In this document: piece after piece, positions 9,850 to 21,100 of the stretch
Numbering within the stretch: position 1 is the stretch's first letter
Layout: each line of letters begins with the position of its first letter
Assembly: GCA_947631455.1 (NCBI GenBank)
Contig: CANRLH010000003.1
Coordinates: forward strand, 62,001-126,000
Direction of reading: 5' to 3'
Source: an uncultured Clostridia bacterium
GTDB lineage: Bacteria > Bacillota > Clostridia > Oscillospirales > Ruminococcaceae
Length of the DNA stretch: 64,000 nucleotides
Notes under the pieces: model-generated
The model's database searches: none
Seen by the model: the letters and a program-made list of their open reading frames with translations, nothing else
Told to the model about the DNA's origin: nothing
Translations under genes and position numbers: made by a program

Positions 9850-9926
9850 GTTGTCAATGAGCAACTTTATTATACGGCTTATTTTACATAGCTTCGTGAA
9901 ATTTTACGTGCAAAGGCGGAGGTCTT

Positions 9927-10703
9927 ATGCTTATTACATCTAAGGATAATCCTAAAATCAAAGAGCTTTCACGCCTTTTGTCCTTTAAAAAGGAGCGCGC
10001 GCAAAAGGGCCTTTTTGTAATTGAGGGTATAAGGACTTTTAAAGAGGCTGTAAAAGAAAAAGCGGATATTAAAAGCGTATATTTAACTCAGGAGGCATAT
10101 GATAAATTTCCTGATGTTTTTTGCAATGATACTTACCCCGACGGTTTTTATATCATAACAGATGAGCTTGCAAGAAGAGTCTCTGACTCTGTTACCCCAC
10201 AGGGTATTTTTGCTGTTATCTCTGCTGTTGACAGGGATATAAACAGTGTTCTTGACAGCGGCAGGGTATTGGTTCTCAATAATCTTCAGGACCCCGGAAA
10301 CATAGGGACTTTACTTAGAACTGCTGAAGCTGTCGGAATAAATAGCGTAATTTTGTGCGAAAACTGCTGTGAGCTTTATAATCCCAAGGTTATAAGAAGT
10401 ACGATGGGCAGTGTGTTCAGACTAAGTATCGCAGTTTGCGACAGCTTTGAAATTGTTGTTAAGGCACTTAAAGCGCACGGCATTAAATCATTTGCTGCGG
10501 TTGTTGATAAGGATGCAGACAATATTGAGCAAATTGATTTTGGCGATAGGTGCGCCGCTGTTATCGGAAACGAGGGCAACGGACTTAAGGATGAGCATGT
10601 AGGGCTTTGCGACAGACGGCTTACAATTTCAATGAAAGGAAATGCACAGTCGCTTAACGCGTCCGTTGCGGGCACTATCATACTTTGGGAAATGACAAAA
10701 TAG
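9927..10703 (+). CDS. TrmH/SpoU family rRNA 2'-O-methyltransferase
   Basis: This 258-residue SPOUT-fold enzyme is expected to methylate a ribose 2'-OH in rRNA or tRNA using SAM bound in a trefoil knot. The three SpoU motifs are present: NLQDPGNIGTLLRTAEA (about residues 115-131), the knot strand IGNEGNGLKDE, and SMKGNAQSLNASVAGTIILWE at the C-terminus. The N-terminal part (residues 1-95) resembles the L30e-like substrate-binding domain. It lies downstream of rplT and directly upstream of dprA. The exact target nucleotide cannot be told from sequence. Confidence 0.88.
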   Translation: MLITSKDNPKIKELSRLLSFKKERAQKGLFVIEGIRTFKEAVKEKADIKSVYLTQEAYDKFPDVFCNDTYPDGFYIITDELARRVSDSVTPQGIFAVISAVDRDINSVLDSGRVLVLNNLQDPGNIGTLLRTAEAVGINSVILCENCCELYNPKVIRSTMGSVFRLSIAVCDSFEIVVKALKAHGIKSFAAVVDKDADNIEQIDFGDRCAAVIGNEGNGLKDEHVGLCDRRLTISMKGNAQSLNASVAGTIILWEMTK

Positions 10704-10713
10704 GTGAATGCTT

Positions 10714-11913
10714 ATGACCGACAGAGAGCTGTGGATTTGGATAACTGCCGCGTTCGGACCTTCAAACACAAGAAAGTGGGAGGTTATGACGGGTTTTTCA
10801 GAGATAAGCGAATTCTACACCGCTTTTATGAGGGGAAATGTAAAGGGCTTATCAAAAGAAGAGTCTGACAGAATGCGCAGCATAACGCGTGATAAGATTT
10901 CTGACATAATGAATTATTGCAGTAGTAAGGGAATAAATATATACTGCTATGACGACGAGGAGTTTCCAAAGAGACTTAGAGATATTTACAATCCGCCGAG
11001 CGTTTTGTTTTGCTATGGCAGGCTTCAGGGTATAGACTCTGAGGTTTTGCTGTCAGTGGCAGGCGCAAGGGAATTGACTGAATACAGCCTGAAAGCGGAG
11101 AAGGAGATCGTATCAGATCTTGTAAAATCAGGAGTTGTCATAGTATCCGGGATACAGGTTGGCGCTGACAGGGAAGCTTCTATGGAGGCTATAAACCGAG
11201 GAGCCAAGACCTATGCGGTTTTAGGCTGCGGACTGGAATACGAATATCCTAAGGGCAGTAAGGAACTTTACAGAAAGATTTCGGAAAACGGTGCAGTGAT
11301 AACGGAATATTTTCCTAACCACAAGCCGAGGACAAGAGATTTTCACTATCGAAACAGACTGATTTCGGCGCTAAGCTTAGGTACTTTTATAATTCAGGCC
11401 ACACCTAAAAGCGGGTCGCTCAGTATTGCTGAGTTTGCGCTGCATCAGGGAAAGGATATTTTTACACTAAGCCCTCATGATATTTTTGAGGACACATACA
11501 AGGGTAATATAATGTTATTGCGCGATGGGGCTATACCCGTTTTCGAGGCGCAGGATATTTTAAACGAATACAAAAACAATTATTCTCACCGTCTTACCTT
11601 TTCAAAAAGATTTACCGACGAATATTCTCTTTCTAAGAAAAAGCCTTTTGAAAAGGATAGAACAAAGAGTAAGACCGCACCATCTGCAAACTCTTTGCGA
11701 GAGAATAAAGAAAATGAGCCAAAGCACGAGTTTTCAGACTTAGGCGAAACGGCTGTGAAAATTATAAATCTTATCAAAAGCGGTACCGACTCGGTGGACG
11801 ATATTGCAAATTCTTTGGGTGAAGACGTATCTGCCGTAACACTTGAGCTTACAGAGCTTGAAATAATGGGAGCGGTTATATCGCTTCCCGGCAGAAGGTA
11901 CAAATTAAATTAG
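10714..11913 (+). CDS. dprA: DprA/Smf family DNA-processing protein (divergent)
   Basis: DprA loads RecA on incoming single-stranded DNA during natural transformation. The 399-residue protein has an N-terminal helical region, a Rossmann-like domain at about residues 95-290 and a C-terminal winged helix (about 340-399, VDDIANSLGEDVSAVTLEL). Normally conserved Rossmann motifs are altered: SGIQVGADREAS stands where SGxAxGID is usual, while NRLISALSLGTFII and KSGSLSIAEFAL are close to canonical. The ATG at 10714 is seven bases from AGGTG; an ATG at 10708 is possible but too close to it. It precedes topA, as in many Firmicutes. Confidence 0.85.
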   Translation: MTDRELWIWITAAFGPSNTRKWEVMTGFSEISEFYTAFMRGNVKGLSKEESDRMRSITRDKISDIMNYCSSKGINIYCYDDEEFPKRLRDIYNPPSVLFCYGRLQGIDSEVLLSVAGARELTEYSLKAEKEIVSDLVKSGVVIVSGIQVGADREASMEAINRGAKTYAVLGCGLEYEYPKGSKELYRKISENGAVITEYFPNHKPRTRDFHYRNRLISALSLGTFIIQATPKSGSLSIAEFALHQGKDIFTLSPHDIFEDTYKGNIMLLRDGAIPVFEAQDILNEYKNNYSHRLTFSKRFTDEYSLSKKKPFEKDRTKSKTAPSANSLRENKENEPKHEFSDLGETAVKIINLIKSGTDSVDDIANSLGEDVSAVTLELTELEIMGAVISLPGRRYKLN

Positions 11914-11985
11914 GAAATCGCACCATTAAATCTTATGGCGGCAAAATTTTGAAGCGCCGCCCGTACAGGCAAAGGAGAGATAAAA

Positions 11986-14073
11986 GTGTCTGATTTGATA
12001 ATAGTTGAGTCTCCGTCTAAAATTAGGACAATAAAAAGATATATCGATAAGGACAGCGATGTGATCGCTTCAAACGGTCACTTGAGAGATCTGCCAAAGT
12101 CGAAGCTCGGAGTCGATATTGAGCATAACTTCGAGCCGCATTATATAAACATAAAGGGAAAAGAATCGCTTATCAAAGAGATAAGAAAAAAAGCTAAAAA
12201 ATACGACAGAGTGCTTCTTGCCGGAGACCCCGACAGAGAGGGCGAGGCTATTTCATGGCATCTGGCACATATTCTTGATCTTGATTTAAACGAAAAGAAC
12301 CGCGTTACCTTTAATGAAATAACCGAGACGGGCGTTAAAAACGGAATGAAAAATCCGCGCAAAATAGATATGAATCTCGTTGACGCCCAGCAGGCAAGAC
12401 GTGTTCTTGACAGAATTGTCGGCTATAAGCTATCGCCGTTTTTATGGAGAAAGATCCGCAGAGGACTTTCTGCGGGAAGGGTTCAGTCTGCGGCGGTTAA
12501 AATGATTTGCGACAGAGAAAACGAAATAAGAAAGTTTGTTCCAAGTGAATATTGGTCGATAGAAGCGGAGCTTTCTGTTTTAGAAACGGGAAAGTGTTTT
12601 TTGGCAAAGCTTGCACTTATCGACGGCGAAAAAGCTGAACTCAAGGATAAATCCGCTGCGGACAAAATATTAAGCCGGCTTGATGGTGCTGAATATATTG
12701 TAAACAGCGTTAAAAAAGGAACGACCCGGCGGTCGCCTTCAGCTCCGTTTACTACTTCCACGTTGCAGCAGGAGGCTTCAAAACGTCTTTCATTTCAGAC
12801 AAGGCGCACAATGATGATTGCACAGGAGCTGTACGAGGGAGTTGAGATTCAGGGACTTGGTCTTACGGGACTTATAACCTACATGAGAACGGACAGTCTG
12901 AGAATTTCTGACGAAGCAAGAAAAGCGGCATATGATTATATAAAGAATTGTTACGGCATCGAGTATGTTCCCGAAAAGCCGAATATTTACAAATCAAAAG
13001 GCAATGCTCAGGACGCGCATGAGGCGATCCGCCCCACTCATCCGGAACTCACTCCGGCTGAGGTCAAGAAAAGTGGAGTTTCAAACGATCAGTATAAGCT
13101 CTATAAGCTTATCTGGGAACGCTTTATGGCAAGCCAGATGTCAAAGTGTGTGTTAAACACCGTATCTGTTGATATTGATGCTAAAGGCTGCACATTCAGG
13201 GTTTCGGGATATAGTGTAAAGTTTGATGGATTCACGGTTTTATATGAAGAAATAAAGGACGACGGGGATGATAAAAAAAGCGTTATTCCAATAATCAACA
13301 AGGGAGATGCTTTGTGTCTTCATCAGCTTAAATCAAATCAGCATTTCACCCAGCCTCCTGCAAGATATACAGAGGCATCATTGGTAAAAGCGTTTGAAGA
13401 ATCTGGGATAGGCAGACCTTCAACATATGTGCCGACAATTACTACCATAATTTCAAGAAACTACGTTGAGCGGGACGGAAGACAGCTTAGGCCGACTCAG
13501 CTGGGAGAGATAACAAACGAGGTTATGAGCAGTCATTTTGAGCATATCGTTGACCTTAAATTTACCGCGAATATGGAAACAAGCCTTGATGAGGTCGAAA
13601 GTGGCAAAAAAGACTGGGTAAAAACTCTTGATGAGTTTTACGGCAGTTTTGAAAAGGATCTCAAGATCGCTGAAAATGAGCTTGACGGCAAGCGTATAAA
13701 GGTTCCGGACGAGGCAACCGATGAGGTTTGTGAGATTTGCGGCAAGCCTATGGTGATAAAGATTGGAAAATACGGAAAGTTTATGGCTTGCTCGGGATTT
13801 CCGGAATGTACCAATACGAAAGCATTGACAGTTGATACTGGCGGAATATGTCCTTACTGTGGCAAAAAGGTATTAAAGAAAAAATCAAAGCGCAACAGGG
13901 TCTATTACGGGTGTGAGAACAACCCCGAATGTAAGTTTATGACATGGGATCTGCCTACTAAAGAAAAGTGTCCTGAATGTGGCTCTACTCTTTTTAACAA
14001 AGGCGGAAAGAAGGGTGTTTTGATTTGTCATAAAGAGGGCTGCGGATACTCAAGGGATATGAATGATGAATAG
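11986..14073 (+). CDS. topA: DNA topoisomerase I (type IA)
   Basis: This enzyme relaxes negative supercoils by transient single-strand breakage. The 695-residue protein has an N-terminal TOPRIM domain ([15 protein letters not shown]; acidic [16 protein letters not shown]) and the catalytic-tyrosine segment [14 protein letters not shown] near residue 300. Three C-terminal C4 zinc-finger modules follow, starting at about residue 583 ([24 protein letters not shown]). The start is GTG at 11986 after AAAGGAGA. The last 11 bases overlap trmFO, indicating coupled translation. Confidence 0.97.
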   Translation: MSDLIIVESPSKIRTIKRYIDKDSDVIASNGHLRDLPKSKLGVDIEHNFEPHYINIKGKESLIKEIRKKAKKYDRVLLAGDPDREGEAISWHLAHILDLDLNEKNRVTFNEITETGVKNGMKNPRKIDMNLVDAQQARRVLDRIVGYKLSPFLWRKIRRGLSAGRVQSAAVKMICDRENEIRKFVPSEYWSIEAELSVLETGKCFLAKLALIDGEKAELKDKSAADKILSRLDGAEYIVNSVKKGTTRRSPSAPFTTSTLQQEASKRLSFQTRRTMMIAQELYEGVEIQGLGLTGLITYMRTDSLRISDEARKAAYDYIKNCYGIEYVPEKPNIYKSKGNAQDAHEAIRPTHPELTPAEVKKSGVSNDQYKLYKLIWERFMASQMSKCVLNTVSVDIDAKGCTFRVSGYSVKFDGFTVLYEEIKDDGDDKKSVIPIINKGDALCLHQLKSNQHFTQPPARYTEASLVKAFEESGIGRPSTYVPTITTIISRNYVERDGRQLRPTQLGEITNEVMSSHFEHIVDLKFTANMETSLDEVESGKKDWVKTLDEFYGSFEKDLKIAENELDGKRIKVPDEATDEVCEICGKPMVIKIGKYGKFMACSGFPECTNTKALTVDTGGICPYCGKKVLKKKSKRNRVYYGCENNPECKFMTWDLPTKEKCPECGSTLFNKGGKKGVLICHKEGCGYSRDMNDE

Positions 14074-15388
14074 AGTTACTGTTATCGGAGCGGGACTTGC
14101 AGGTGTTGAGTCCTGCTATCAGCTTTCCAGGCACGGCATCAAGGTGCGTCTTTATGAGATGAAGCCAGACAAGAAATCCCCGGCGCATAAGTATGACGGC
14201 TTTGCAGAGCTTGTGTGCTCTAATTCCCTTAAGGCGATAAGGCTTGAATCAGCTGCGGGAATGCTAAAGGAAGAAATGCGCCTGCTCGGCTCACTTACCA
14301 TGGAGGCGGCGGCAAAGACGGCTGTATCCGCAGGAGGAGCACTTGCTGTTGACAGAAAGGCTTTTTCTGATTATATTACAAGGCATATCAAGTCTGATAA
14401 AAATATTGAGGTGATAAACTCTGAGGTCACCAGTGTTCCGCTTGATGAAAATGTGATAATTGCCACCGGGCCGCTTACGAGCGACGCGCTTTCTGTGGAT
14501 ATCAAAAGGCTTTGTGGTGAGGAGTATCTGTATTTTCATGACGCAGCCGCGCCGATTGTTACCTGTGAAAGTCTTGATAGATCAGTAATTTTCAAAGCCT
14601 CAAGATACGATCGTGGCGACGCTGATTATCTTAACTGCCCGATGGACAAGCAGCAGTACCTTGATTTTTATAACGAGCTTATAAATGCCTGGTCCGCACC
14701 ACTAAAGGAATTTGACAGAGAGCATTTTTACAAGGATAATTTCAAGGTGTACGAGGGATGTATGCCCATAGAAGTGCTTGCAAAAAGAGGAGAGGATACC
14801 ATGCGGTTCGGCCCCTTAAAGCCTGTGGGACTTACAGATCCAAAAACGGGAAAGCGCCCGTATGCGGCGGTTCAACTCAGGTCGGAAAACGCTGAGGGAA
14901 CTTTATATAATCTTGTTGGTTTTCAGACAAATCTTAAATTCGGCGAGCAGAAGAGAGTGTTTTCTATGATCCCGGGACTTGAAAGCGCTGAGTTTGTGCG
15001 TTACGGTGTAATGCACAGAAACACATTTATAAACTCGCCAAAGCTGCTTGATCGCTATTTTTGTATGAAGAGATATCCCAATATATTTTTTGCCGGACAG
15101 ATAACCGGCGTCGAGGGCTATATCGAATCCGCAGCATCGGGCATCATTGCGGGAATAAATATGTCGCGAAAGCTTATCGGCAGGAAAATGCTTGAACTGC
15201 CAGGAGAGACTATGACAGGCGCGCTCTGCAGATATATAAGCAATGAGAGCGTTGCGGATTTTCAGCCTATGGGTGCAAATATGGGGATTCTTCCGCCACT
15301 TGAAAACAGGATAAAGAATAAGTCTCAGCGATATCTTTTAATAGCTGAGAGAGGAATTTCAGCATTAAAATCAGCGATTTCAGACTAA
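14063..15388 (+). CDS. trmFO: FAD/folate-dependent tRNA m5U54 methyltransferase
   Basis: TrmFO makes 5-methyluridine at position 54 of the tRNA T-loop using methylenetetrahydrofolate and reduced FAD. The 441-residue protein has the N-terminal FAD-binding motif [15 protein letters not shown] and conserved segments [16 protein letters not shown] and [16 protein letters not shown]. Its start overlaps topA, a common Firmicutes pair. A second ATG directly follows at 14066. Confidence 0.97.
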   Translation: MMNRVTVIGAGLAGVESCYQLSRHGIKVRLYEMKPDKKSPAHKYDGFAELVCSNSLKAIRLESAAGMLKEEMRLLGSLTMEAAAKTAVSAGGALAVDRKAFSDYITRHIKSDKNIEVINSEVTSVPLDENVIIATGPLTSDALSVDIKRLCGEEYLYFHDAAAPIVTCESLDRSVIFKASRYDRGDADYLNCPMDKQQYLDFYNELINAWSAPLKEFDREHFYKDNFKVYEGCMPIEVLAKRGEDTMRFGPLKPVGLTDPKTGKRPYAAVQLRSENAEGTLYNLVGFQTNLKFGEQKRVFSMIPGLESAEFVRYGVMHRNTFINSPKLLDRYFCMKRYPNIFFAGQITGVEGYIESAASGIIAGINMSRKLIGRKMLELPGETMTGALCRYISNESVADFQPMGANMGILPPLENRIKNKSQRYLLIAERGISALKSAISD

Positions 15389-15414
15389 AATTAAAAAGTA
15401 AGGATAAAATACAT

Positions 15415-16413
15415 ATGAACATTTTGATCGACGCTTTCGGCGGTGATAATGCTCCGCTTGAGGTGATACTCGGAAGCAAAAGGGCAGTTGAAAATATTGA
15501 AGGACTTACCGTTACGCTTGTTGGAAATGAAAAAAAGATAAAAGACTGCGCAGACAGAAACGGCGTAGACATATCTTCTCTTGATATTGTCCATGCTGAA
15601 ACGGTGATAGATATATGCGAAGAGCCTACGGAGATCCTTAAGTCAAGAAACGACTGCTCAATGGCGGTAGGGCTTAAGATGCTTTCTGAAAACAAAGCGG
15701 ACGCTTTTGTTTCAGCCGGATCAACAGGCGCTCTGGTAGTGGGCTCAACCTTTATAGTAAAGCGTATAAAAGGTATAAAACGCGCCACATTGGCTACCGT
15801 TTTGCCCACCTCAAAAAAGCCTTTTATGCTTCTTGATGCAGGCGCAAATCAGGACTGCCGTCCGGAGATGCTTGTTCAGTTCGGTGTAATGGGAAGCATT
15901 TATATGGAAAAAATAATGAAACGCAGAAATCCCTCGGTTTTTCTCGTAAACATCGGTACTGAAGAAAGTAAGGGCAGAGATCTTGAACTTGAGACCTATA
16001 AACTGTTCAAGTCATCGCCCGTAAACTTTGCCGGAAACGTTGAAGCAAGGGATCTGCCGATCGGCGATATTGATGTATGCGTTGCCGACGGCTTTACCGG
16101 AAATATGCTTTTAAAGCTGTACGAGGGCATGGGTAAGTTTATGTCAAGAGAACTCAAGGGCGTTTTGATGCATAATTTTGCTTCAAAGATAGGCGCGCTG
16201 TTTATGCTTAGCGGAGTAAAACGGCTAAGAAAGCGTATGGACTATACAGAATACGGCGGCGCTCCGCTTCTGGGAACTGCCAAACCGGTTATAAAAGCGC
16301 ACGGAAGCTCAAACGCAAACGCCTTTTACCACGCAATATTGCAGGCAAAAAGCTTTGCTGAGGAAAATGTTATAGGAGAAATATCGCAGTCGCTTGAACA
16401 GATGAAAGGTTAA
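15415..16413 (+). CDS. plsX: Phosphate acyltransferase PlsX
   Basis: PlsX converts acyl-ACP to acyl-phosphate at the membrane, the donor for PlsY in phospholipid synthesis. The 332-residue protein begins MNILIDAFGGDNAP, the family hallmark, and carries SAGSTGALVVGSTFIV and VADGFTGNMLLKLYEG. It abuts rnc with no gap. No acpP gene lies between them, unlike in Bacillus. Confidence 0.95.
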   Translation: MNILIDAFGGDNAPLEVILGSKRAVENIEGLTVTLVGNEKKIKDCADRNGVDISSLDIVHAETVIDICEEPTEILKSRNDCSMAVGLKMLSENKADAFVSAGSTGALVVGSTFIVKRIKGIKRATLATVLPTSKKPFMLLDAGANQDCRPEMLVQFGVMGSIYMEKIMKRRNPSVFLVNIGTEESKGRDLELETYKLFKSSPVNFAGNVEARDLPIGDIDVCVADGFTGNMLLKLYEGMGKFMSRELKGVLMHNFASKIGALFMLSGVKRLRKRMDYTEYGGAPLLGTAKPVIKAHGSSNANAFYHAILQAKSFAEENVIGEISQSLEQMKG

Positions 16414-17103
16414 ATGATGGATAATATTACTGAGTTTGAAAAGGTTATAAATTACACCTTCAAGAATAAAAATCTTATATTTACAGCGCTTTCACATTCT
16501 TCCTTTGCGAATGAGGATAAAAAGCACAGAAGAAGTAATGAGCGCCTTGAATTTTTAGGAGACAGTGTTTTGTCTTTAGTAGTATCTGATTTTATTTTCG
16601 AGCACTATACGCATATGCCTGAAGGCGAGCTAACAAAGCTCAGGGCCTCTCTTGTATGCGAAAAATCGCTTTTTGAATTTGCAAAAAAGATAAGGCTCGG
16701 GGATTTTCTTATGCTGGGCAAGGGCGAAGAGCACACACACGGCAGAGAGCGTCCCTCAATACTGGCAGATGCTTTTGAGGCGGTGATAGCTGCTGTTTAT
16801 CTTGACGGAGGAATAGAAGCCGCCAGAACTCACATACTTCGGTTCATTCCAAAAAACTTAAACCCCAGAGCAACAGGGGTGACGGATTATAAGACGGTCC
16901 TTCAGGAAATCGTTCAGAAAAACCCTGAGGAAAAGGTAGAATATGTTTTGACGGATGAAAGCGGTCCTGATCACGATAAGAAATTTACAGTTGCGGTCAT
17001 GCTCAACTCAAACGTGATAGGTGAAGGAACGGGCAAGAGCAAGAAGAATGCCGAACAGATGGCGGCGAAAGAATCGCTTAAGCTGATGGGCTATGAGACA
17101 TAG
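16414..17103 (+). CDS. rnc: Ribonuclease III
   Basis: RNase III cuts double-stranded RNA, including rRNA precursors. The 229-residue protein has the catalytic signature NERLEFLGDSVLSLVVSDF (about residues 41-59), the second acidic cluster ILADAFEAVIAAVYLDGG, and a C-terminal double-stranded RNA-binding domain from about residue 155 ending in SKKNAEQMAAKESLKLMG. It overlaps the next gene by 11 bases. Confidence 0.97.
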   Translation: MMDNITEFEKVINYTFKNKNLIFTALSHSSFANEDKKHRRSNERLEFLGDSVLSLVVSDFIFEHYTHMPEGELTKLRASLVCEKSLFEFAKKIRLGDFLMLGKGEEHTHGRERPSILADAFEAVIAAVYLDGGIEAARTHILRFIPKNLNPRATGVTDYKTVLQEIVQKNPEEKVEYVLTDESGPDHDKKFTVAVMLNSNVIGEGTGKSKKNAEQMAAKESLKLMGYET

Positions 17104-18082
17104 TAATATATCGATTTTCGTGCCGCATTTAGGATGTCCTAACGCTTGCAGCTTCTGCAACCAGCACACTATAAGCGGTGAAAAAACCGCGCCGGATGCA
17201 AGCGAAGTCAGGCGTCTGTTAAGTGGCTCTTACGACAGGATAAAAGATAAGCAAAATACGCAAATAGCGTTTTTCGGCGGAAGCTTTACGGCTATTGACG
17301 AAGACTATATGTTGAGCCTGTTAAAGACCGCGTTTGAGTTTGTAGGCAAGAACGGATTTTCAGGAATCCGCATATCCACCCGCCCCGATTTTATCGACAG
17401 TCAGATATTGGATACACTAAAGCGCTATGGCGTTACCTCTATTGAGATAGGTGCTCAGAGTATGTGCGATGAGGTGTTATGTGCGAATAATCGTGGCCAC
17501 ACAGCAAAAGATGTTGAAAACGCCTCCCGGCTTATAAGGGAATACGGCTTTGAGCTGGGGCTTCAGATGATGACGGGGCTTTATAAGTCGGATTCAGAAA
17601 AGGATATGCTAACGGCGCAAAAGATTATTTTATTAAAGCCGGATACCGTTCGGATCTATCCGGTTTGTGTTTTGAAAAACACATATCTTGCTCGGCTGTA
17701 TAACGAAGGAAAGTATACACTTTCGCCGTTTGACGATATGGTAAGTCTTTGTGCTGACTTACTTTTGATGTTTGAGTCTGCGGGGATCAAAGTAATAAAA
17801 TGCGGGCTTCACGCTTCAGACGGAGTTGAGGGTGAGCTTGTTGCCGGATATTACCACCCGGCGTTTAGGGAATTATGCGAGGGCAGAATATACCGAAACG
17901 CGATGGATAAGGTCATTTTGGGAAGTATGGATAAAAGCTTTGTATTTTCCGTAAACGACAGGTGCATTAGCAAGGCGCGCGGACAGAAGAACGAGAATAT
18001 AAGGTACTTTGAAAAAAAGGGGATAAGCATAAGCTTAATACCTGACAAAACTGTAAAAAAATATATTGTAGTAAGGATTTAA
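17093..18082 (+). CDS. Radical SAM protein, Elp3/HemN-like
   Basis: This 329-residue protein has the 4Fe-4S radical SAM motif CPNACSFCN near residue 15, the SAM-binding FFGGSFTAID and the segment ISTRPDFIDSQIL. It resembles the radical SAM part of Elp3-like proteins and ends with a short basic tail. Clostridial genomes often carry such a gene between rnc and smc. The substrate is unknown; tRNA modification is an inference from the Elp3 likeness only. The first codon lies within the last codons of rnc. Confidence 0.85.
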   Translation: MRHSNISIFVPHLGCPNACSFCNQHTISGEKTAPDASEVRRLLSGSYDRIKDKQNTQIAFFGGSFTAIDEDYMLSLLKTAFEFVGKNGFSGIRISTRPDFIDSQILDTLKRYGVTSIEIGAQSMCDEVLCANNRGHTAKDVENASRLIREYGFELGLQMMTGLYKSDSEKDMLTAQKIILLKPDTVRIYPVCVLKNTYLARLYNEGKYTLSPFDDMVSLCADLLLMFESAGIKVIKCGLHASDGVEGELVAGYYHPAFRELCEGRIYRNAMDKVILGSMDKSFVFSVNDRCISKARGQKNENIRYFEKKGISISLIPDKTVKKYIVVRI

Positions 18083-18129
18083 GCAAAATTCGAAAGGAGA
18101 AGGCTTGATACTATCAGGCCGAATAAAGG

Positions 18130-21100
18130 ATGTATTTAGAATCACTTGAGCTTAACGGATTCAAGTCGTTTCCGGACAAAATATCGCTTGATTTTGACAA
18201 GGGACTTACCTGTGTGGTCGGACCTAACGGCAGCGGAAAAAGCAACATAGGCGATGCTGTTCGCTGGGTTTTAGGAGAGCAGTCGTCAAAGAGCCTAAGA
18301 GGCTCTAATATGCAGGACATTATTTTTTCCGGAACTCAGACACGCAAGGCCGGAAAATTTGCGCAGGTTACGCTTAATATCGAAAATTCTGACCGAGCTT
18401 TAGAATATGACGCGGATAAGGTTTCCGTTTCAAGAAAGCTTTACGCAAACGGAGACAGCGAGTACATAATAAACGGCGAACAGGTGCGCCTTAAAGACGT
18501 TTTGGAGCTTTTTATGGACACGGGTCTCGGCAGAGACGGCTATTCTATAATCGGCCAGGGAAAAATAGCCGATATTGTTTCAAGTAAATCAACTGAGCGA
18601 AGGGAGATTTTTGAAGAGGCTGCCGGAATATCTAAGTTTCGCTATAAAAAGGCCGAAAGTGAGAGAAAGCTTTCACACGCGCAGGATAATATTCTGCGTT
18701 TAAACGATATTTTAGCTGAGCTTGAAGCCAGAGTCGGCCCGCTTAAAACTCAGTCTGAAAAGGCAAAAAAGTATCTTGATCTGAGAGATGCCAAGAAAGA
18801 CCTTGACGTTTCGCTTAGCGTCTGTAAACTTAACGACTTAAACGGTAAGCTTCAGGGACTTGAGGATAAGCTTCTCGTTGCTGAAAGCGAGTTTGAAGCG
18901 CTTTCAAGGGAACTTGACGAGATAGATGAATCTGTTGACGAGGGTAACCTTGAGCGCGCAAAGTGCAACGAAATAATAGATAGCTTAAGAGAGCATATAA
19001 ACTCGGCACAGCGTGAATACGGAGAGCTTAATGCAAAAACAGCGGTTCTGCAAAATGATATTGATCATATAAACTCTTCAATTGTTGATGACACCTTATC
19101 CTTAAAGGATATTGACGAAAACGAAAACAGCTTTAAGGGTATTTATGACGCAAAAGAAGCGGAGCTATCTGAAATAAGGAAGCAGATCGAATCACTTTAT
19201 AAAAGGATCCAATCTACTCAGGAGCAGCTTGAGGGGGTAGAGAGCCGTGAAAGCGAGTTTGACAAAAACATTCAAAACAGCTCAAACAGCATAAACGAGC
19301 TTTATATAAGAAAAAGCGAGCTTAATTTTACGGTGACAAACGAGCGTTCAAACATTTCAGAATATAAGCGTCAGATAAGCGAGGGCAAGAAGTATGTAAG
19401 AGATGCTGAGGACGCTCAGAAAAGCATTGCCAGGGAACGTGCAGAAATCAATGCCGCTTGTGTGTCAGTTGATGAAAAGTTAAGTGAATATCAAAACCGC
19501 ATTTCCGGGTTTACAAAGCTTTACGAATCAAAAAAATCTCAGCTTGACAGCAAGTCGGACGAGCTTAACGCTTTAAGGCTTAATATAGGAGAGCTTAAAA
19601 ACCGCTCTTTGATTTTAAGAGACCTTGAAAATTCGATGGAAGGCTTTGCTGCCAGTGTAAAGCATATTATAAAAGCATCTTCTGTCGGCAGGATAAGTGG
19701 GATTTACGGTTCAGTAGCCCAGCTTATTTCAGTTGATCCTAAGTTTAGCATTGCGATTGAAACGGCACTGGGTGCTGCGATGCAGAATATTGTCGTTGAA
19801 AATGAGGATACCGCAAAAAGATGTATTCGTCACTTAAAGGAAATAAACGGCGGAAGAGCAACCTTTCTGCCGCTTACATCGATCAAGCCTAGAGAGCTTA
19901 ACGATACGGGCTTTTCAAAGGCGCAGGGCTTTGTTGCTGTTGCGGCAGATCTTGTTGAATATGACATTAAGTTTAAAAACATAATGCTTAATCTTATGGG
20001 AAAAATTGTTGTAGCAGAAGATCTTGACAGCGCAACGATTATTGCAAAGAACAGCAGATTCGCATTTAAGATAGTAACGCTGGACGGTCAGGTAATAAAC
20101 GCAGGCGGCTCGTTTACCGGAGGAAGCTCTTCCAGAAGCGCGGGCATACTTACAAGAAAAAATGAGATAGATAAGCTCGACGTTCAGATACAGTCAGCAG
20201 AAGATAAAAGCAAACAGCTTATTCTACAGATCGAAAGCCTTAAAGCTGAGACCACAAAGCTTGAGTTTGACATTGATTCAGAGCGTGAACTTCAAAGCGA
20301 ACACAAATCTGACAAGGTCAGGTTTGAGGCGGAGTTAAACCGACTTTCCGATCTTGCAAAGCAGTACGATAAGCGCCTTTATGAGGCTGATTCGCAGCTT
20401 GGATCGCTTGAGCAGAAGATAAATAAGTCAACTTGGGCGATTGCCGACGCTGAGGAAGAGCTAAAAAAAGCAGACGAAAGCATAAAAAAGGCAGAAAGCG
20501 CGGCTGCTTTGAGCCAATCACAGCTTGAAGGCTTCAAGCAGCGCCGTGAAGAGCTTTCAAAGGCTTTGAGCGATCTTAAGATAGAAGCGATTTCTCTTGA
20601 AAAGGATGAACAGTCGGTGATCGCGGCGATCGAACAGCTTTCTGAAGCCCAGCGCGATTCAAACAACGCCAGAGTAAAGCTAGAACTTCACATAATAGAG
20701 CAGAAAAAGTCTATTGACGACAAAAAGTCTGAAATCGAAGCTATATCAAAGAAAATATCTGATAATGAGAATAGTGTGAAATCGGCTCAGGATGAGATCA
20801 AAGCGCAGCAGTCAAGATATATGAGTCTTGAGGCAAAAGCTTCAAAGCTGAGGTCGTATCAGAAAAACAAAATGAATGATAAGGAAAATGTGCTTATTGA
20901 GCTTGAGCGCTCTAAGGAAAAAAAGTCAGCGGTTTTATCTGATATAGAAAAGATTCTTTCGTCTTTATTTGAGGAATATGAGCTCACAAAAAGTGAGGCC
21001 AGCGCACTTGCAAAGCCGATCGAAAATATATCAGAGGCAAACAGAGAGCTTAACTCGATCAAGAATAAGATACGTGCTCTGGGAGCCGTAAACGTAAACG

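Noticed and set aside
11937-11961. Terminator between dprA and topA (GGCGGC/GCCGCC hairpin)
   Set aside because: No T run follows, so it was not called as a terminator.
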